DNA of 20,607 nt from CAYZYO01 sp964482585 (GTDB lineage: Bacteria > Bacillota > Syntrophomonadia > Syntrophomonadales > Syntrophomonadaceae). Of the stretch, positions 12,793 to 20,607 are shown in pieces. Below the pieces are notes generated by a model. The model was not told where the DNA came from and searched no databases. It worked only from the letters and a program-made list of their open reading frames with translations. Location: positions 1-20,607 of the forward strand of contig CAYZYO010000033.1 of NCBI GenBank assembly GCA_964482585.1, written 5' to 3'. Positions within the stretch are counted from its first letter, which is position 1. Every line of letters begins with the position of its first letter. The translations under genes and the position numbers were made by a program.

Positions 12793-13503
12793 ATGAATAA
12801 GCAAGTATTAATGAAACTTGAAGAAGTAAAAAAGACCTATGTTATGGGAGAAGTAACGGTTGAGGCTTTAAAGGAAAGTACGGTTGATATATACCAGGGA
12901 GAATTACTGGTAATCCTTGGCCCCAGCGGCTCCGGAAAAAGTACCCTGTTAAATTTAATAGGGGGGATGGATAAACCAACTACAGGTAAGATAATTTTTA
13001 AGGAAAAAGACCTGAGTAAGGTAAAAGATAAAGAATTAACATTTTATAGGCGGCAGGATGTGGGTTTTGTATTTCAATTTTATAATCTCATTTCTGATTT
13101 AACTGCCCATGAAAATGTAGACCTGGCTGCAGAATTAGTAAGGGACCCATTGCCGGTCGATGAAGTTTTGCAGGTTGTTGGGCTTTTTGATAGAAAAGAT
13201 CATTTTCCCGCTCAGATGAGCGGGGGGGAACAGCAGAGGGTATCGATTGCAAGGGCTATTGTAAAACAGCCCTTGCTTTTATTGTGTGATGAACCTACTG
13301 GGGCTCTGGATTATAAAACCGGTATCCTGGTTTTAGGTTTGCTGGAAGAGATCAGCCGGCAGCGGGGTACTACAGTTGTAATAGTAACTCATAATACTGC
13401 TATAGCTGCTATGGCTGACCGGGTGATGAGAATGCGCAGTGGAGAGATTGTGGAAATAAATTATAATCCCAATCCACTTCCTCCCGAAAGGATTGAATGG
13501 TGA
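12793..13503 (+). CDS. ABC transporter ATP-binding protein, LolD/MacB type
   Basis: The 236-residue ATPase of a mechanotransmission-type exporter, with ribosome binding site GGGGAGGA (12782-12789). Motifs are Walker A GPSGSGKST (43-51), Q-loop FQFYNL (Q95), signature MSGGEQQRV (142-150), Walker B LLLLCDE (161-167) followed by PTGALD, and switch histidine VTHN (H200). This MSGGEQQRV/PTGALD combination is characteristic of the LolD/MacB/FtsE branch, which drives FtsX-type permeases. The stop overlaps the permease start (TGATG), and the next two genes follow at once, so ATPase, permease and adaptor form one operon. There is no evidence of a TolC-like partner in the window. Confidence 0.94.
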   Translation: MNKQVLMKLEEVKKTYVMGEVTVEALKESTVDIYQGELLVILGPSGSGKSTLLNLIGGMDKPTTGKIIFKEKDLSKVKDKELTFYRRQDVGFVFQFYNLISDLTAHENVDLAAELVRDPLPVDEVLQVVGLFDRKDHFPAQMSGGEQQRVSIARAIVKQPLLLLCDEPTGALDYKTGILVLGLLEEISRQRGTTVVIVTHNTAIAAMADRVMRMRSGEIVEINYNPNPLPPERIEW

Positions 13504-15890
13504 TGTCAGCCCTTACCCGGAAATTATTACGAACCATCAGGACAACCAGGGGTCAGTTCATAGCCCTGGTAGCTATTATGACCCTTGGGGTTGCTATATA
13601 TATTACGATGACAACCGCCTTTTACAATCTCAGTCGTTCTCAGGAGACGTTTTACCAGGAATATGATTTTGCCGATTACTATTTTCATATTATAAAGGCC
13701 CCGGAAGGAATATTAAACCAGGTTAAAGACGTGCCCGGGGTACTAAAAGCGACAGGTCGTATTGAAAAAGATGTGCCAATAGTAAAAGAAAATGACGAAC
13801 GGGCAACTGCACGTTTAATTAGCTATCCGCTACCGATGGATAGGGAAATTAACCGGCTGCATTTACTAAGCGGCAGGCTGTTTGATAGTGATCAGGGAAC
13901 CGGTATTCCTGTGCTTGCTGATCCCCAATATAAAGAAGCCAATAATTTAAAAAATGGTCAAAAAATCGAAATAATTGCTGAAGGGAAAAAGGTTCCCCTT
14001 ACAATGGTAGGAACTGCTATAAGCCCGGAATATATCTACCCTATGAAGGATGCCAATACCATGTTTCCTAATCCAAAGGAATTTGGCATTATAATGATGG
14101 AACATGAACAGGCCCAGCAGATTTTAAATATGCAGGGTCAGATTAACCAGGTAGTAGTTAAATTAGCTCCAGGAACTGATGAGGAGATAATAAAGAAGCA
14201 TATTGAAAAGATAATTGAACCCTATGGCAATCTGGCCAGTTACCCGCGTAAAGATCAGTTGAGCAATGCTGCCATGCAGGCAGAAATAGATGGAATAGGA
14301 ACTGCTTCAGTCTATTTACCCTTGATATTCTTTATTATTGCAATCGCTATTCAGTTTGTTTTATTAAACCGGTTAATAAAGTCGCAGCGATTACAGATAG
14401 GGGTAATGAAAGCCCTGGGCTATGATAATTTAGCTATAATAATGCATTTTACCGGGTATGCCTTATCTGTTACTGCTGTTGGGTTTTTACTGGGAACAGT
14501 ATTTGGTATTCTTATGGCTTCAGGGGTTTCTGAAGTATATGCACTGTTTTTTAATCTGCCCCAGACTATTGGCGGAATTAATACTAAAGCAGTTGTCTAC
14601 AGTCTTCTTATAAGTACGGCAGTTGGAATTACTGCGGGGATTACTGCTTCATGGAGGATTACCAGTATAAATCCGGCAGAGGTTATGCGACCGGAGCCGC
14701 CGGTTAGTGGTGGAGCAATAATTATTGAACGCTGGAAATGGCTGTGGAAAAAACTTAATACCCCCTGGAAGATGAGCCTGCGTTCTATATTTCGAAATCG
14801 AATCCGGTTTGCTATAACCACCCTGGGTATAACCAGTGCGGTAGCCCTTTTAGTGCTGGCCCAATTTTCCAATGATTCAGTTGATTATATGCTGGACCGG
14901 TATTATTCGCATGAAAACCGGTATGATTTGATGATTCATTTTGCCACGCCTATAAAGGAAGATGAAATCTTAAACTGGCGGTACTGGGATGGAGTTTTAC
15001 GGGTGGAACCACTATTGGAACTACCGGTAGAAATGAAAGCAAAAGGGCTAGCAGGAAACTCTGAGACCAATGTTCTTATGGGACTAAACAGGGATTCTGA
15101 ACTAAAAACAGTATTTAGCGATAAAGGAGAGATTATCCAGGTGCCTGAAGAAGGACTGGTAATAAATGAACGTACTGCCAAAAAATTAAATCTTAAGGTA
15201 GGCGATAAGGTAGAATTAGAGACTAAACTGGGGCTAGGGCCTTCCCAGGAGGCCCGGGCAAAAGTAGTTGGGATAAATGAACAGCTTTTTATGGCAGGAG
15301 GTGCTTTTAGTTCACTAGAAGCAGCTAACCGGATCTTAAAAGAGCAAAATGTAATTACTGGTGCTATGCTAAAAGTGAATCCTGAGCTGGAACCAACCAT
15401 AGAAAAACGGTTAAATAATATGACCGGAGTTGCTTCGGTTATGAGCAAGCAGAATGAACAAGATAACCTCATGCAGCTTATGGACAGCATGATTTACTTT
15501 ATAGGAGTAATGTTTTTTTTCGCTATTGTACTGGGATTAGCCATAGTTTATAATTCCTCGATGATGGCTTTTAATGAGAGAACAAAGGAGCTGACATCTT
15601 TAAGGGTAATAGGGCTAACCCATAATGATGTTTCCGGGCTGTTGTTTAAGGAAACTTTTTTACAATCATTGGCTGGAGTTGCTGTAGGATTACCTGCAGG
15701 CAGGATTATGGGGGAAGCTTATGTTAAAGCAGTAAGTACCGATCTATACAGTATGCCGGTAATAGTATACCCAGAGTCATATATTCAATCGGTGCTAATT
15801 GCTTTAGTGTTTATTTTTATAGGGCACCTTTTAGCAGTAAGGCGGCTAAAAAATATCGACTTGGTTGAGGTATTAAAAAACCGGGATTAA
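13503..15890 (+). CDS. ABC transporter permease with two FtsX-type domains
   Basis: I take ATG 13503, overlapping the ATPase stop by one base; ATG 13497 or GTG 13500 would add only two residues, and no ribosome binding site decides between them. Counting from 13497 the protein has 797 residues. A first membrane segment (20-42) is followed by a large extracytoplasmic MacB-like domain (45-265), then three membrane segments (270-292, 318-340, 364-385) with the conserved loop IGVMKALGYD that contacts the ATPase. A second unit repeats this: a membrane segment at 437-456, an external domain (460-655), and three segments (665-687, 717-735, 764-781) with ELTSLRVIGL as the matching loop. Both halves of an FtsX dimer are thus in one chain. 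The likely role is export of a peptide, lipid or drug together with the HlyD-type adaptor. Confidence 0.92.
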   Translation: MSALTRKLLRTIRTTRGQFIALVAIMTLGVAIYITMTTAFYNLSRSQETFYQEYDFADYYFHIIKAPEGILNQVKDVPGVLKATGRIEKDVPIVKENDERATARLISYPLPMDREINRLHLLSGRLFDSDQGTGIPVLADPQYKEANNLKNGQKIEIIAEGKKVPLTMVGTAISPEYIYPMKDANTMFPNPKEFGIIMMEHEQAQQILNMQGQINQVVVKLAPGTDEEIIKKHIEKIIEPYGNLASYPRKDQLSNAAMQAEIDGIGTASVYLPLIFFIIAIAIQFVLLNRLIKSQRLQIGVMKALGYDNLAIIMHFTGYALSVTAVGFLLGTVFGILMASGVSEVYALFFNLPQTIGGINTKAVVYSLLISTAVGITAGITASWRITSINPAEVMRPEPPVSGGAIIIERWKWLWKKLNTPWKMSLRSIFRNRIRFAITTLGITSAVALLVLAQFSNDSVDYMLDRYYSHENRYDLMIHFATPIKEDEILNWRYWDGVLRVEPLLELPVEMKAKGLAGNSETNVLMGLNRDSELKTVFSDKGEIIQVPEEGLVINERTAKKLNLKVGDKVELETKLGLGPSQEARAKVVGINEQLFMAGGAFSSLEAANRILKEQNVITGAMLKVNPELEPTIEKRLNNMTGVASVMSKQNEQDNLMQLMDSMIYFIGVMFFFAIVLGLAIVYNSSMMAFNERTKELTSLRVIGLTHNDVSGLLFKETFLQSLAGVAVGLPAGRIMGEAYVKAVSTDLYSMPVIVYPESYIQSVLIALVFIFIGHLLAVRRLKNIDLVEVLKNRD

Positions 15891-15903
15891 GGGGGAGAAA
15901 AAA

Positions 15904-17076
15904 ATGAAACGTAAAATTGTATGGGGTAGCATTATATTGGTTGTTATTGTTGGGGTATTAGCGGCTTTCACCCGGGGCGGTCAGGAAGTACAGGTAATAG
16001 AGATTGAAAAAGGAGAGCTGGTAAAACAGGTAGAAGAAATCGGGTATGTGCAAGCAGTTGAGGATTATGAAATCCAGGCTTCACAAACCGGTAGAGTCAC
16101 TCAGGTTTTAATACAGACAGGTGATATTGTAGAAAAAGGACAAAAGCTCATGGTTCTGGAGAATCTTGATTTAGATAGTGAGATGAGCTCGATTAATTCA
16201 CAATTGGAGGGTTTGAAAGCTGAGATAAATGCAGGAGAATTAACCCAAAACAGCACCCGTTTAGAGTTTGAGATAGCCGAAAAGGATGTTGCCAGGAAAG
16301 AGCAGCTTTTGAGTGCTGGAGCCATTTCCCAGGCGGAATACGATAACAGCTTATTAAACTTAACGAATATTGAAAAATCCCTTGCCAGCCAGGAAGCCTA
16401 TATTAATAACTTAAGATCACAGCTAGGCAATCTGAATAAAGTCTACCAGGATATTAATACAAAAAAACAGCAGCTTACAGTCACCAGTCCGATAGCCGGG
16501 CAAATACTATCGATGCCGGTTGAAAAAGGCCAAATGGCTTTCGCCGGTACGGTTTTAGCCCAGGTAGGGGGCTCAGAGCTTATGGAAATTAAAACCGATA
16601 TTTTGACCGATGATCTGGCAGAGGTTAAAGAAGGTCAAAAAGCCTATATTTCTGCTTCCATATTGGGAGATGAAGTTTTGACCGGCACGGTTCGCAAAAT
16701 TTATCCCCAGGCACACGAAAAAGTTTCTGCCCTTGGAGTAATACAGCGCCGGGTAACAGTTATTATTGCACTGGATGAACCTGGGATACTCAAACCGGGA
16801 TATGAAATACGAGTATCTATAGAAACCATGGTAAAGCCTGATGTAGTGTTGGTACCCCGGGAATCAGTACGTATCAGGGATAATGGAGACTGTGAAGTAT
16901 TAGAAGTTGTTAATGACAGGGTTGAATACTGTGCTGTTGAAATCGGGGATAAAAACCAGGAATTATATGAAGTTATTGAAGGTTTAGAACCTGGGGACCT
17001 GATTATTCATGATGCCGGCAATGTTATTGACGAAAAAACCAGGGTTAAGCCAGTAAAGAACCCAATCAAACGATAG
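15904..17076 (+). CDS. HlyD/RND-type periplasmic adaptor (membrane-fusion) subunit
   Basis: 390 residues, 13 bases after the permease gene, with AGGGGGAG upstream. An N-terminal membrane anchor (5-22) is followed by the first half of a biotinyl-lipoyl domain (57-87: ASQTGRVTQVLIQTGDIVEKG), a coiled-coil hairpin (91-190) rich in E, L, K and Q, and the second lipoyl half (191-222: TSPIAGQILSMPVEKGQ). The beta-barrel and membrane-proximal domains follow (225-385: GYEIRVSIE, LVPRESVRIRD, EVIEGLEPGDLIIHD). This is the MacA-like order of parts. The hairpin is too long to be vestigial but, in a single-membrane cell, would contact the external domains of the permease rather than an outer-membrane channel. 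It is the last gene of its operon by spacing. Confidence 0.92.
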   Translation: MKRKIVWGSIILVVIVGVLAAFTRGGQEVQVIEIEKGELVKQVEEIGYVQAVEDYEIQASQTGRVTQVLIQTGDIVEKGQKLMVLENLDLDSEMSSINSQLEGLKAEINAGELTQNSTRLEFEIAEKDVARKEQLLSAGAISQAEYDNSLLNLTNIEKSLASQEAYINNLRSQLGNLNKVYQDINTKKQQLTVTSPIAGQILSMPVEKGQMAFAGTVLAQVGGSELMEIKTDILTDDLAEVKEGQKAYISASILGDEVLTGTVRKIYPQAHEKVSALGVIQRRVTVIIALDEPGILKPGYEIRVSIETMVKPDVVLVPRESVRIRDNGDCEVLEVVNDRVEYCAVEIGDKNQELYEVIEGLEPGDLIIHDAGNVIDEKTRVKPVKNPIKR

Positions 17077-17120
17077 TCAAGCAATAGTTGAGCAGTGGTT
17101 TAACAATTGTTTAATTAATT

Positions 17121-17290
17121 AACCACAGATGCACACAGATTGTTTTGTCCTGAGACCCGGTGATCGGTGCTCAATAAAACCACAAATGAAAAAAGCATTT
17201 TAAATCTAACCACAGATGAACACAGATCCCCACGATTTTTTTGTTTTTGTTTTGGCCTGAGACTGGTGATTGAAGTTCACCAATAATAAC
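17121..17290 (+). repeat. Tandem composite repeat with AACCACAGATGAACACAGAT cores
   Basis: AACCACAGATGCACACAGAT (17121-17140) is followed by TTGTTTTGTCCTGAGAC and GGTGAT...CAATAA. After AACCACAAATGAA (17178-17190), the same order recurs: AACCACAGATGAACACAGAT (17208-17227), TTGTTTTGGCCTGAGAC, GGTGAT...CAATAA. The unit is thus about 85-90 bases in two copies. The part at 17178-17250 also matches 4662-4735. Confidence 0.75.
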
Positions 17291-17295
17291 ATCAA

Positions 17296-17326
17296 ATCTG
17301 TGTGTATCTGTGTTCATTTGTGGTTT
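17296..17326 (-). repeat. Inverted copy of the AACCACAGATG repeat
   Basis: Read on the minus strand, this is AAACCACAAATGAACACAG followed by two more 10-base periods ending in ACACAGAT. It faces the copies at 17121 and 17208, so the transcript could fold into a long hairpin (17208-17227 with 17306-17325). Confidence 0.75.
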
Positions 17327-17415
17327 AAAACATTACTTTTTTTTCTCCAGTCGTTGTGTCCTCTGAACATGGGTGGTTAACAACATAAAAAAATTTATAA
17401 TTATATTAAAATAGT

Positions 17416-17454
17416 TTGACTATTATTGACTATTATAATGAGGCGTATTATAAT
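17416..17454 (+). promoter_or_regulatory. Sigma-A promoter of the dnaK operon, with tandem 10-bp repeat
   Basis: TTGACT (17426-17431) and a perfect TATAAT (17449-17454) are separated by exactly 17 bp, a near-consensus promoter. The 10-mer TTGACTATTA occurs twice in direct tandem (17416-17425 and 17426-17435), so a second -35 lies one helical turn upstream. Transcription would start near 17461. Confidence 0.8.
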
Positions 17455-17591
17455 TATTACCAGGGCAGGGGTATGAATCATATAACACTGCTGGAAATGC
17501 GGTTAGAAAATTGTTTTTACTATCACATCTGATGATTACAATTTTGTTTTATCAATACTTAGAAAAATACCTTAAAAGGGGGTAATGAAAA

Positions 17592-19469
17592 ATGGCTAAA
17601 GCAGTTGGAATTGATTTAGGAACAACTAATTCAGTTGTTGCGGTTATGGAAACAGGAGGTCCGGTAGTTATTGCTAATGCTGAAGGTTCACGTACTACTC
17701 CTTCGGTAGTTGCTTTCAAAAATGATGGCGAAAGGCTTATTGGACAGGTTGCTAAAAGACAGGGAGCCTTAAACCCTGAAAACACTTTTTATTCAGTTAA
17801 GCGCTATATAGGCAGACGTTATTCAGAAATAGAATCAGAGCGCCAATTGGTACCATATCCAGTAGTTTCAGGCCCAGGTGATGCAGTCCGGTTTAAAATC
17901 AGAGATAAACAATATGCCCCAGAAGAAATATCGGGTATGATCTTAAAAAAACTGGTTGAAGATGCATCAAAATACCTGGGAGAAAAAATTGTTGATGCAG
18001 TAATAACAGTACCGGCCTATTTTAATGACGCCCAAAGACAGGCAACTAAAGATGCTGGTACCATAGCCGGTTTAAATGTCCTGCGGATTATTAATGAACC
18101 TACAGCGGCTTCACTTGCTTATGGAATGGATAAGAAGAGTAATGAGACTATATTGGTTTTTGATCTGGGAGGGGGGACATTTGACGTCTCAATCCTGGAA
18201 GTTGGTGATGGCGTATTTGAAGTCAAATCAACTAATGGAGATACCCATTTGGGTGGTGACAACTTTGATAAAGCCATTGTTGACTGGCTGGCAGATGAGT
18301 TTAAAAGAGACTATAATATTGACCTGCGGAAAGATAAACAGGCTTTACAACGGCTAACAGAAGCAGCTGAAAAGGCTAAGGTTGAACTTTCAAGTGTCAT
18401 GGAAACCCAGGTTAGTTTGCCATTTATTACAGCTGATGCCAGTGGGGCTAAACACCTGGATATAAAATTGAGCCGGGCCAAATTTGAGAATTTAGTTCAT
18501 GAATACCTGGAACGTTTACGCAAGCCGATACAGGAAGCTATGGCAGATGCCAAATTATCGGCCAGAGATATTGACCAGGTAATTCTGGTAGGAGGATCAA
18601 CCCGGGTACCAGCGGTACAGAAGCTGATTAAGGAATACACCGGGAAAGATCCTAATATGTCGGTTAACCCGGATGAAGTAGTAGCACTGGGTGCAGCTAT
18701 CCAGGCAGGAGTACTGGCCGGGGAAGTAAAAGATGTAATACTGCTTGATGTTACTCCACTTTCTCTAGGGGTTGAAACAATGGGAGGAATAATGACCAGG
18801 GTAATTGAACGCAATACTACTATCCCCGCACGCCGCAGTGAGATATTTACTACTGCAGAAGATAACCAACCTGCGGTTGATGTCCATGTTCTGCAGGGAG
18901 AACGGGAGCTAGCCAGGGATAATCGGTCCCTGGGCAAGTTTAAACTGGAAGGGATTCCTCTTTCACCACGCGGGGTACCTCAAATCGAAGTGACTTTTGA
19001 CATAGATGCTAATGGTATTCTTAAAGTAAGTGCTAGGGATAAAGCCAGTGGAAAAGAACAGACAGTAACTATAAGCGGTTCTTCAAACCTGGATAAGGAA
19101 GAAATTGATCGGATGCTAAAAGAAGCAGAAGCTAACAGTGACGCTGATAAAAAACGGCGTCAAGAGGTTGAAATGCGCAATGAGTGTGACAGCCTTTGCT
19201 ATAGAGTAGAGAGACAGTTAACAGCAGTTCATGAACAGCTGGCTGTCCATGAGAAAGCCCGGATAGAGGATCTATTAAAACAATTAAAAGAAGCGTTAAA
19301 AGCAAATACCAGGATAGAAAACCTGCGCAGTTTACATGATGAGCTGGAACAGGCTGCGTTTAGCATGGAAAACCTGAAGCAGGCAGAGGGCTATTCAACG
19401 AGTGATAGCTCAAAACAATCCCGGGCCCCGAGCGATGATGTAGTGGATGCCGATTTTGAAGAAAAATAA
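17592..19469 (+). CDS. dnaK: Chaperone DnaK (Hsp70)
   Basis: Full-length Hsp70 of 625 residues; AAGGGGGT (17577-17583) lies nine bases before ATG 17592. The ATPase domain shows phosphate loop 1 GIDLGTTNS (6-14), the EPTAAS segment (169-174), DLGGGTFDVS (191-200), GGDNFD and the adenosine-binding VGGSTRVPAVQ. The interdomain linker and substrate domain begin at LLDVTPLSLG, and the helical lid ends with the acidic tail SDDVVDADFEEK typical of bacterial DnaK. It refolds clients in an ATP cycle with DnaJ and GrpE. No hrcA or grpE precedes it and no CIRCE is present, so this is not the standard hrcA-grpE-dnaK-dnaJ operon. It may be the only DnaK, relocated, or a second copy that works with the unusual DnaJ downstream. 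Confidence 0.97.
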   Translation: MAKAVGIDLGTTNSVVAVMETGGPVVIANAEGSRTTPSVVAFKNDGERLIGQVAKRQGALNPENTFYSVKRYIGRRYSEIESERQLVPYPVVSGPGDAVRFKIRDKQYAPEEISGMILKKLVEDASKYLGEKIVDAVITVPAYFNDAQRQATKDAGTIAGLNVLRIINEPTAASLAYGMDKKSNETILVFDLGGGTFDVSILEVGDGVFEVKSTNGDTHLGGDNFDKAIVDWLADEFKRDYNIDLRKDKQALQRLTEAAEKAKVELSSVMETQVSLPFITADASGAKHLDIKLSRAKFENLVHEYLERLRKPIQEAMADAKLSARDIDQVILVGGSTRVPAVQKLIKEYTGKDPNMSVNPDEVVALGAAIQAGVLAGEVKDVILLDVTPLSLGVETMGGIMTRVIERNTTIPARRSEIFTTAEDNQPAVDVHVLQGERELARDNRSLGKFKLEGIPLSPRGVPQIEVTFDIDANGILKVSARDKASGKEQTVTISGSSNLDKEEIDRMLKEAEANSDADKKRRQEVEMRNECDSLCYRVERQLTAVHEQLAVHEKARIEDLLKQLKEALKANTRIENLRSLHDELEQAAFSMENLKQAEGYSTSDSSKQSRAPSDDVVDADFEEK

Positions 19470-19491
19470 GAAAGTATAGGAGTTGTAATCT

Positions 19492-20490
19492 ATGGCAGTA
19501 GAATACCAAGATTATTATAAAATCCTGGGAGTTAAACGTGAAGTTTCAGAAAAGGAAATAAAGTCAGCTTATCGCAAACTGGCGAGAAAATGGCATCCTG
19601 ATTTGCATACAGGTAAAAAGAAAGCTGAAGCAGAAGAAAAAATAAAAAAGATTAATGAAGCCTACGAGGTTTTAAGCGATCCTGATAAGAGAGAAAAATA
19701 TGATCGTTTGGGCAACAGCTGGCGGGCAGGAGAGAATTTCCAGGCTCCACCGGACATGGATGGAGTATATTTTTATACCAATAGCGATTTTGATATTGGT
19801 GATTTAGGCGGTTTTAGTGATTTTTTTTCTACCTTGTTTGGAGGCAGCCAAACAGGTCGGGAAAGAAAAAGCGATGTATACAGCACTCCGGTACCCGGCC
19901 AGGACATTGAAAGTGATATTGAGCTTACACTTGAAGAGGCCTATAAAGGAGTAACCCGTGCTGTGCGCTTATCCTTAAGCTCAATATGTCCGGATTGTCA
20001 TGGAAGGGGAATGATAAACCGGAACTTCTGCAGCCGGTGTGGTGGTACCGGCAGTATCCCGGAAGAAAAAAGCCTGGAAGTGAAGATCCCTGCCGGGATA
20101 TATGAAGGAAACCGCATACGTCTGAAAGGACAGGGGGGAGAAGGTATCGCCGGTGGGCAAAAAGGGGATCTATATCTTAAAGTACACCTTTTACCCCATC
20201 CGGTATTTGCGGTAAAAGGCCGGGATATTGAAAATGAAATAATTCTGCGTCCCGAACAGGCAGTTATTGGAGATAAGATAATTGTTCCCACCCTGGATAA
20301 TAATGTGAAAATGACAGTACCTCCTTTAAGCCGCAGTGGGCAAAAACTGCGGCTTAAAGGCAAAGGACTGCCGCTAAAAGAAGGTGGACGGGGAGATCAA
20401 TATGTGAGGTTGAAGATAGATATTCCTGCTAACCTTAGTGAAGAAGAGAAAAAATTGTACCATCGATTAAAAGAGATTAGAGAAAAGTAG
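19492..20490 (+). CDS. DnaJ/CbpA-type co-chaperone with a reduced (two-motif) zinc finger
   Basis: 332 residues, 22 bases after dnaK, with TAGGAGT at 19477-19483. The J domain (6-72) has the essential HPD (35-37) and KIKKINEAYEVLSDPDKREKYDR-like helices. A short glycine/phenylalanine region (about 100-118, LGGFSDFFSTLFGG) follows. The middle carries only two CxxCxGxG motifs, CPDCHGRG (166-173) and CSRCGGTG (180-187), where canonical DnaJ has four, so only one zinc site can form. Flanking it are the C-terminal client-binding beta domains (VKIPAGIYEGNRIRLKGQGG and the second domain ending near 312). The protein is thus intermediate between DnaJ (type A) and CbpA (type B, no finger). It stimulates the DnaK ATPase. 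Full length and co-directional with dnaK, so it probably serves that DnaK. Confidence 0.93.
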   Translation: MAVEYQDYYKILGVKREVSEKEIKSAYRKLARKWHPDLHTGKKKAEAEEKIKKINEAYEVLSDPDKREKYDRLGNSWRAGENFQAPPDMDGVYFYTNSDFDIGDLGGFSDFFSTLFGGSQTGRERKSDVYSTPVPGQDIESDIELTLEEAYKGVTRAVRLSLSSICPDCHGRGMINRNFCSRCGGTGSIPEEKSLEVKIPAGIYEGNRIRLKGQGGEGIAGGQKGDLYLKVHLLPHPVFAVKGRDIENEIILRPEQAVIGDKIIVPTLDNNVKMTVPPLSRSGQKLRLKGKGLPLKEGGRGDQYVRLKIDIPANLSEEEKKLYHRLKEIREK

Positions 20491-20499
20491 GGGTGTAGC

Positions 20500-20607
20500 A
20501 TGACTTTAATAAAGATTTATTATCATAGTATTGATGAAAAACTACCCTTATCCCAGCTGGATTTTCACCCTGAACTGCTGGAGATACTTGAAGAAATGGG
20601 TATTGTT
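20500..20607 (+). CDS. Probable CbpM/MerR-like chaperone modulator (partial, 5' end)
   Basis: ATG 20500 lies 9 bases after the dnaJ stop, with AGGGGTG (20489-20495) upstream. The frame is open to the window end for 36 codons. The visible residues run from MTLIKIYYHSIDEKLPLSQL to DFHPELLEILEEMGIV. The HPELLEILEEMGIV segment resembles the helix of CbpM-type modulators, in which a 'HP-E-L-L-GLI' segment opens a MerR-like helix-turn-helix. In E. coli CbpM binds the J domain of CbpA and inhibits it. Position after a CbpA-like gene supports this, but the identification rests on little sequence and the gene runs off the edge. Confidence 0.55.
   Translation, partial: MTLIKIYYHSIDEKLPLSQLDFHPELLEILEEMGIV

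Larger units (their letters stand above)
17077..17591. other. Intergenic region with dispersed repeats and the dnaK promoter
   Basis: About 500 bases with no credible gene. The first 250 bases carry several copies of the AACCACAGATGAACACAGAT repeat family in both orientations. The second half carries the dnaK promoter and a 130-base leader. No CIRCE (TTAGCACTC-N9-GAGTGCTAA) is present. Confidence 0.75.

Noticed and set aside
14936..15490. A 184-codon minus-strand frame inside the FtsX-type permease
   Set aside because: It is a shadow of a strong plus-strand gene, with a serine/threonine-rich composition typical of antisense frames.
17077..17340. A CRISPR array, suggested by repeated AACCACAGATG motifs
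   Set aside because: Copies differ in sequence, spacing and orientation, and there are no regular unique spacers or cas genes.
17400..17591. A CIRCE (HrcA) operator before dnaK
   Set aside because: I searched by eye for TTAGCACTC and GAGTGCTAA and found neither; the only repeat there is the tandem TTGACTATTA.

Overview
The window looks like chromosomal DNA from a low-to-mid G+C, endospore-type Bacillota, most plausibly a member of the Clostridia. The evidence is strong GGAGG-type ribosome binding sites, frequent TTG starts, BlaI/M56 and YtrA-type GntR regulators, a spore/cell-wall type GH18 protein with a copper-amine-oxidase-like (stalk) domain, and a DnaK-DnaJ-CbpM-like cluster. Genus and species cannot be fixed from the sequence alone. 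There are no rRNA or tRNA genes, no CRISPR array and no intact transposase.

Layout. (1) 1-2251, plus strand, is accessory in character: the tail of an unknown gene, a noncoding stretch ending in two identical 12-bp palindromes over a promoter, a Phd/YefM-Uma2 fusion protein, a methyltransferase cut short just after its SAM-binding motif, and an endonuclease/exonuclease/phosphatase (EEP) enzyme. (2) 2310-4464, minus strand, is a BlaI-type repressor and an M56 (BlaR1-like) zinc protease with an unusual C-terminal sensor, controlled by two palindromic operators. (3) 4522-5040 is a repeat-rich intergenic segment with a MITE-like inverted repeat and a composite repeat that recurs at 17.1-17.3 kb. 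(4) 5041-8713 is a self-regulated YtrA-type operon: GntR repressor, ABC ATPase and two paralogous ABC-2 permeases. (5) 8893-11159 holds a membrane-anchored metallophosphoesterase and a secreted GH18 protein. (6) 11336-12388, minus strand, is an SPFH/band-7 membrane protein followed by a ribbon-helix-helix protein. A likely bidirectional terminator separates it from the convergent GH18 gene. (7) 12793-17076 is a MacAB-like export operon: LolD/MacB-type ATPase, double-FtsX permease and HlyD-type adaptor. (8) 17592 to the end is a chaperone operon: full-length DnaK, a DnaJ with only half the usual zinc-finger cysteines, and the start of a probable CbpM-like modulator. It has a near-consensus sigma-A promoter and no CIRCE element.

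How it fits together: three regulators (the Phd domain, BlaI and GntR) each have a clear palindromic operator overlapping their own promoter, so autoregulation is the common theme. Two ABC systems and the M56 sensor suggest envelope-stress or drug-response functions. I see no single undescribed multi-gene system that I can assert with confidence. The best candidates for a second look are the Phd-Uma2 fusion with its twin operator, the SPFH/RHH pair, the M56 protease with a lipobox-like junction, the half-zinc-finger DnaJ with its CbpM-like neighbour, and the composite intergenic repeats.
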